This document shows positions 48,801 through 51,800 of a DNA stretch of 64,000 nt, piece by piece. Location: NCBI GenBank assembly GCA_014218235.1, contig CM024755.1:159705941-159769940 (forward strand), given 5' to 3'. A program made the position numbers and the translations under genes. This stretch comes from Colocasia esculenta (taxonomy: Eukaryota > Streptophyta > Magnoliopsida > Alismatales > Araceae). The notes beneath the pieces are model-generated. The model was not told the origin of the DNA, made no database searches, and was given only the letters and a program-made list of their open reading frames with translations. Numbering within the stretch: the first letter of the stretch is position 1; every line of letters begins with the position of its first letter.

Positions 48801-51800
48801 AAGATTGGTGAGGATAGGATACATATGCACCGAGTTAAGAAGATGAGTTTGCAGTTTGCAAAAAGGAATTTACAACTTTGTCTGTCATTACCTTTCTGCA
48901 CCAAAATTGACGTAAACAAGATCTGTTCCATCTAAATATTTTATTTTTCCTTTAATAACGTTGGTGGCATAACATTATATTAATAAAGAAAAACATAAGA
49001 ACAGAAGCACGACAAAAAGAAAAAGTAGAAAACTAGTTATAACCCTGACACAATGATATGAAAAACTTCTATATATTTGATAGCTGTTGAAAAAAGCCCC
49101 TCATCCTTCATTGCAATATGACTTAATCAAAAGGGAATTTCTAAGAGGCTTCCAAGAACCTCTATTTCCTATTGTGCACAGGTAACAAGGCAAGTTTCCA
49201 AGACATATTTCACAGAATCAAAAGGATTGCTTCCAATTAAAAGTTTAATACACAGCCGGCCACAATGATCCCAAATGGCTTGCAATGTAGGAAGCTTCTA
49301 ATGCCAAACAAATTGGAAAGCAAAGCACCTTCATGGAGAGAGGAGACAGTGGCCAGCTCTCCAGAAGCACAGTTGAATAGTAGTTTGACAAAACTAACAA
49401 CCATAACCTGTTTGATTAGGCTGACGAAGTTTTATCTCTGATTGTTAGAATATGCCCAAAATCATTAAGCTCCTATAGTTGACTAAGCACATGATGTAAT
49501 TATGTGAAATTTCACAGGAACTAACATGTTCTGGAAGATGTTAAGAAATGCTTCAAATATAAAAAGTAATGTTACAACATGGAGAGGTGAAAGATGAAAG
49601 TTGTCTACTGACGGAAATAACCCAGCATACATACATGAGATATTAGAAATAATCATATCTATAGCAGACAACAGCCTGATACACCCCCATCACAACATAC
49701 ATAAAACAAACTCTAGCATCCTCCCTAACACTTACATGGCAACATACATCACAAGCATCCCAATCAACTCCTCAAAATGCGGTGTTGTTGAGGACTTAGT
49801 TGAAGGTTGAGTAACCTACTTAGTGGATGAAAATAATGAGGGAAAGCAAGGATGACAGAGAGAGTGTTAACAGAGGAACATGACAGCTAATATCAACATG
49901 CTTCATCTGCTCATGGAAGATTGTATGGCATGCAATCTGCATGGCACACTGGTCATCACAATATAAAGACAGAGAAGTGGAACTAGCACCCAACTCAAGG
50001 GATCCATAGTTCTCGTCATGCTCATGCTCCAATTCAACAAGCTTATCATCATAGAAGGAATGATGAGAAACCATCAGGGGAGCAAACATTGCACAATAGA
50101 TATATATATATATATGCATATTTGAATATGTAATCTATGTATGTATGGCATATATATGTCTATATACCTCTGTGTACTTATATACATAAATATATAAATT
50201 AATGTACACAATCATATTAGACATTAATTTGTGTGCATATATAGATATGTATTAGTTTATATATGTGAAATGATGGTTTAATACATGTATTAATTAATGT
50301 ATATAATAAAAAAATTGTGTGGCAGAATCAGCCTGGGTTCAGCCGATTCGGCCCTATTCCGGCGTATTCGGCCAGAATTTAAATGATCCAAGGGCTATCC
50401 CCTGGAATCTGATCAGCCTAGGCCGATCAGATCCAGAATCGGCCAATTCCGATCCGGATCGGCCGATTCTGCATTCCATGGACCCATGCCTAGCTGTTGG
50501 CCAGGTGCCTTCCCACCTAAGCAGGCACCTTGACAACTGTGGATCTAAACTTGCTCTGTTTGACAAAGTGGTTTTCCTTCAGTCCTTCCTTATAGACATG
50601 GTGGAGAGTAGGAGCTACATTCTAAATTACAATATTAGGAACTCAGAATCGAATTATATATTACCTCCAAGGCAGACATAGCAGCAAAAAGACTGAAATT
50701 TTCCCCATGAATAAGCTCCCCATCCTTAAGGTCTGTAACATAAGATTAGAGAATCAAATAACAGAAATCATATGATGCAATAAGTAGGAGGTGTCAAAGA
50801 CACAGTATATACTCGCAAGAAACAGTCAATGCAAAAATCTCTAGTCCAAAATCTTCTTAACATGGGAGAAAGAACCCACAACAAGAAAAGAAAATGTATA
50901 ACAAAAAGGAAAAAAGCAACCAAGTAGTTAGTTTTTTTCACCACAAATTGTGTCTCAATTAAACATGGGTCTATTGAAAAATTTCCAACAACTAAGTCAG
51001 GGAAAAAATATGCAAGAATTTATTCTTTACGCATACTATCACTATGGCTAATTGAGTGAAAAGTATAGCTTAAAATGTAAGGCATACTGCTGCTAGTTTT
51101 ACAACCATATTGTATGAGGAACAATTTTCTGTTGGTAATTTACATACGAGGAAAACAATTTGAAGTTCTAAGAGGCTAGTAATGTCCAAGTGAAGTGCAA
51201 AGGTTGCATACTTGAGGAAGCAACAGTGTAAATAAGAAAACGACACATGACAACAAGAAAGTCACACAATGGACGTTATGATTTTTTTTTAAATGTGGAT
51301 GGTACCACAAATTATATTGATAGGAGAAAAGGGTTTATGTGTAGAGGTATGCAAAAGAAAAACCTCTATACAAGAGAAGACCTCCCCCGCAAGAGAAAAA
51401 AAACAAGAACACCAGCTCCCCAAAGACAAAAAGACGGGGGATTTAGGGCTGATAACCTTCCCCAAATGCTCAGCCTACAAACAAACCCTGTTTCTAATTA
51501 AATGAAAGATGTTTTCCTTGGTCAATGATTCCCATCTGAAAATGCTACTATTTTTTTCATTCCATAGGGCCCAAAGAGTAGCATGCAAAATGAGCCACCA
51601 CACCACCCGATCTCCCTTAATGAAAAAAGGCCTGTTCCACCCCCAAAAAAGGTGATGCTCAAAAGTAGCAATGGGACGCTGAATACATTGTCCAATCAAA
51701 GTCCATAACCCCTTAGCATAGGAGCAAGAAGTGAGTAAATGGTCCAGGTCCTCGTCCTCTTCCCCACGGAGACAACAGAGTGTGGGAATGTCCGAAAGGA